A stretch of 64,000 nucleotides of DNA from Streptomyces viridochromogenes DSM 40736 (GTDB taxonomy: Bacteria > Actinomycetota > Actinomycetes > Streptomycetales > Streptomycetaceae). Each line of letters opens with the position of its first letter. Positions within the stretch are counted from its first letter, which is position 1. This document shows, piece after piece, positions 62,783 to 64,000 of the stretch. Location: positions 6,081,858 to 6,145,857 of the forward strand of contig NZ_GG657757.1 in assembly GCF_000158955.1 (NCBI RefSeq). Reading direction: 5' to 3'. The notes beneath the pieces are model-generated. The model saw only the letters and a program-made list of their open reading frames with translations, had not been told where the DNA came from and did not search any database. Made by a program: the position numbers and the translations under genes.

Positions 62783-63554
62783 ATGACCGTCTCTCTCGAA
62801 AGTCGCTGAAGGTGTCGGCACGCTGCGCCTGGACCGTCCGCCCATGAACGCGCTGGACATCGCCACGCAGGACCGGCTGAAGGAACTCGCCGAGGAGGCC
62901 CGCGCGCCGGGAGGGACGTGCGGGCCCGTGGTGGTCTACGGCGGGGAGAAGGTGTTCGCGGCCGGCGCGGACATCAAGGAGATGCAGGCGATGGACCACA
63001 CCGCGATGGTCCTGCGCGCCCGCGCCCTGCAGGACTCGTTCACGGCGGTGGCCCGGATCCCCAAGCCGGTCGTCGCGGCCGTGACGGGCTACGCGCTCGG
63101 CGGCGGCTGCGAACTCGCGCTCTGCGCCGACTACCGGATCGCCGGCGAGAACGCCAAGCTCGGTCAGCCGGAGATCCTGCTCGGCCTGATCCCCGGCGCG
63201 GGCGGCACCCAGCGCCTGGCCCGGCTCGTGGGCCCCTCCAAGGCCAAGGACCTCATCTTCACCGGCCGGATGGTGAAGGCGGACGAGGCGCGGGAGATCG
63301 GCCTGGTGGACCGGGTCGTACCCGCGGAGGAGGTGTACACGCAGGCGCACGCCTGGGCCTCGAAGCTGGCGCAGGGCCCGGCGCTCGCGCTGCGCGCCGC
63401 CAAGGAGGCGATCGACGCGGGCCTGGAGACGGACATCGACACGGGCCTGACGATCGAACGGAACTGGTTCGCAGGTCTGTTCGCCACCGAGGACCGCGAG
63501 CGCGGGATGCGCAGCTTCGTGGAGGAGGGGCCGGGCAAGGCGAAGTTCCTCTGA
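62783..63554 (+). CDS. Enoyl-CoA hydratase/isomerase family protein with out-of-frame first codons
   Basis: Crotonase-fold enzyme, probably a fatty-acid or acyl-CoA hydratase. ATG 62783 begins MTVSLE, then an extra A in the AAA run at 62799-62801 puts the frame into a stop; removing one A gives VAEGVGTLRLDRPPMNALDIATQ in continuity with the rest. As it stands the intact frame starts only at ATG 62844 (236 residues, ending at 63554), lacking the first beta strand. The remaining protein has all hallmarks: FAAGADIKEM (oxyanion hole), VTGYALGGGCELALCADYRIA and PEILLGLIPGAGGTQRL with the catalytic Glu. It is a sequencing error, programmed shift or recent mutation; which one cannot be told here. 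Confidence 0.88.
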
Positions 63555-63815
63555 ACACTCCACAGGGGCTTGCAATTGACACGGCGTCTGGTCCGGGTCC
63601 CTCGATGGGGCGGTTTATGACAGCCTTAAGGCAGCCTTAAGCGTATCCGGCCGGGACAGCTCGTCCCATGCCTCGGAACGGTCCGTCATCGCAGGTCGGG
63701 CCCACTGTGAGCGGCTCCGAAGTGCCGTCGGCATATGTCATCGGATCGCCGGGTGACGACCCGTTTCCGGGGGTGTATTCCCCGGGAACGGCCCCCAAGG
63801 GCGACCCGCACGGCC
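63555..63815. other. Gene-free interval after the enoyl-CoA hydratase
   Basis: No credible coding sequence. A consensus-like TTGACA occurs at 63576-63581 and the direct repeat GACAGCCTTAAG / GGCAGCCTTAAG follows at about 63617-63641. GGGAAC / GTTCCC type symmetry is weak. It presumably holds the promoter of the edge gene. Confidence 0.45.
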
Positions 63816-64000
63816 ATGATGGGGGGCATGGCGGGGCTGGAGGGTATGGAACAGCCGCGGGGACACGCACATGCGGCCGCGGCGCGCTGGTCGCCGACCG
63901 TCGAGGACGAACACGCGCTGAAGGCGCTGGAGTTGTACGGCAACCCGACGGAGGCAGAGGTTCCACTGCCGTCCCGCCCCGAGTCCGCGGCCACCGCCAG
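63816..64000 (+). CDS. Partial gene at the right edge, possibly an ATP-binding anti-sigma-type protein
   Basis: The frame is open from ATG 63816 to the window end (61 codons) with strong third-position GC. The clustered possible starts are ATG 63816, 63819, 63828 and 63846. The visible protein contains HAHAAAARWSPTVEDEHA, LKALELYGNPTEAEVP and LPSRPESAATA. The last stretch resembles the entry to HATPase_c_2 (RsbW-like) domains in Streptomyces regulators, but too little is present for a firm call. Confidence 0.6.
   Translation, partial: MMGGMAGLEGMEQPRGHAHAAAARWSPTVEDEHALKALELYGNPTEAEVPLPSRPESAATA

Overview
The window reads as chromosomal DNA of a Streptomyces species. Base composition is very GC-rich with strong third-position GC, GTG starts are common, there are many secreted and lipoproteins, and the gene set is typically streptomycete: an ABC sugar importer without its own ATPase, the GlgE alpha-glucan cluster, tandem neutral metalloproteases and tandem lipoprotein L,D-transpeptidases. 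The order pyk-ackA-pta-pfkA ... glgB-mak-treS-glgE-glgP ... metalloproteases ... glgX-ldt-ldt-enoyl-CoA hydratase resembles, from memory, the central-arm core region of S. coelicolor. I saw no rRNA, tRNA, CRISPR array, insertion sequence or prophage.

Layout. 1-5.8 kb: 3' part of a secreted acidic Ser/Pro-rich protein, a small unknown protein, and a convergent 1303-residue secreted coiled-coil protein with a toxin-like C-terminus. 6.1-12.2 kb: central carbon block, with pta-ackA (4-nt overlap) and pyk on the minus strand and pfkA diverging on plus. 12.2-13.6 kb: a double-HTH regulator and a flavin split-barrel protein. 13.7-17.4 kb: glucarate/gluconate locus (IclR regulator divergent from a GntP permease, then glucarate dehydratase). 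17.6-20.8 kb: sugar ABC importer (binding lipoprotein and two permeases) behind a promoter with a DasR-like site. 20.9-25.1 kb: CitA/CitB-type two-component system divergent from a DctA-type dicarboxylate symporter. 25.2-28.4 kb: TetR regulator divergent from a DHA2 efflux pump across three palindromic operators, then a MerR-thioredoxin pair. 28.5-34.5 kb: HelD-type RNA polymerase recycling ATPase, a small membrane protein, and a LysR regulator divergent from an oxidoreductase-hydrolase pair.

34.5-47.2 kb: GlgE pathway. glgE-treS-mak-glgB run on the minus strand and convert trehalose to maltose, maltose-1-phosphate, linear glucan and branched glucan. glgP lies on plus behind a short coupled leader ORF, and a subtilase gene lies between glgE and glgP. 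GlgB carries an extraordinary Lys/Ala-rich N-terminal tail of about 210 residues. 47.2-51.8 kb: a DUF1990 protein and two paralogous M4 metalloproteases. 52-55.7 kb: heterodimeric ABC exporter with one degenerate ATP site. 55.8-59.6 kb: Tat-exported sulfatase and GlgX debranching enzyme. 59.8-62.5 kb: two L,D-transpeptidases. 62.5-62.8 kb: three 80-bp tandem repeats. 62.8-64 kb: an enoyl-CoA hydratase whose first codons are out of frame, and the start of a further gene at the window edge.

The theme is carbon flow: lower glycolysis and overflow acetate, uptake of aldarate, sugar and C4-dicarboxylate substrates under dedicated regulators, and storage as GlgE-type alpha-glucan. Start sites were moved from the longest frame wherever a Shine-Dalgarno sequence or family alignment favoured an internal codon; each case is stated.
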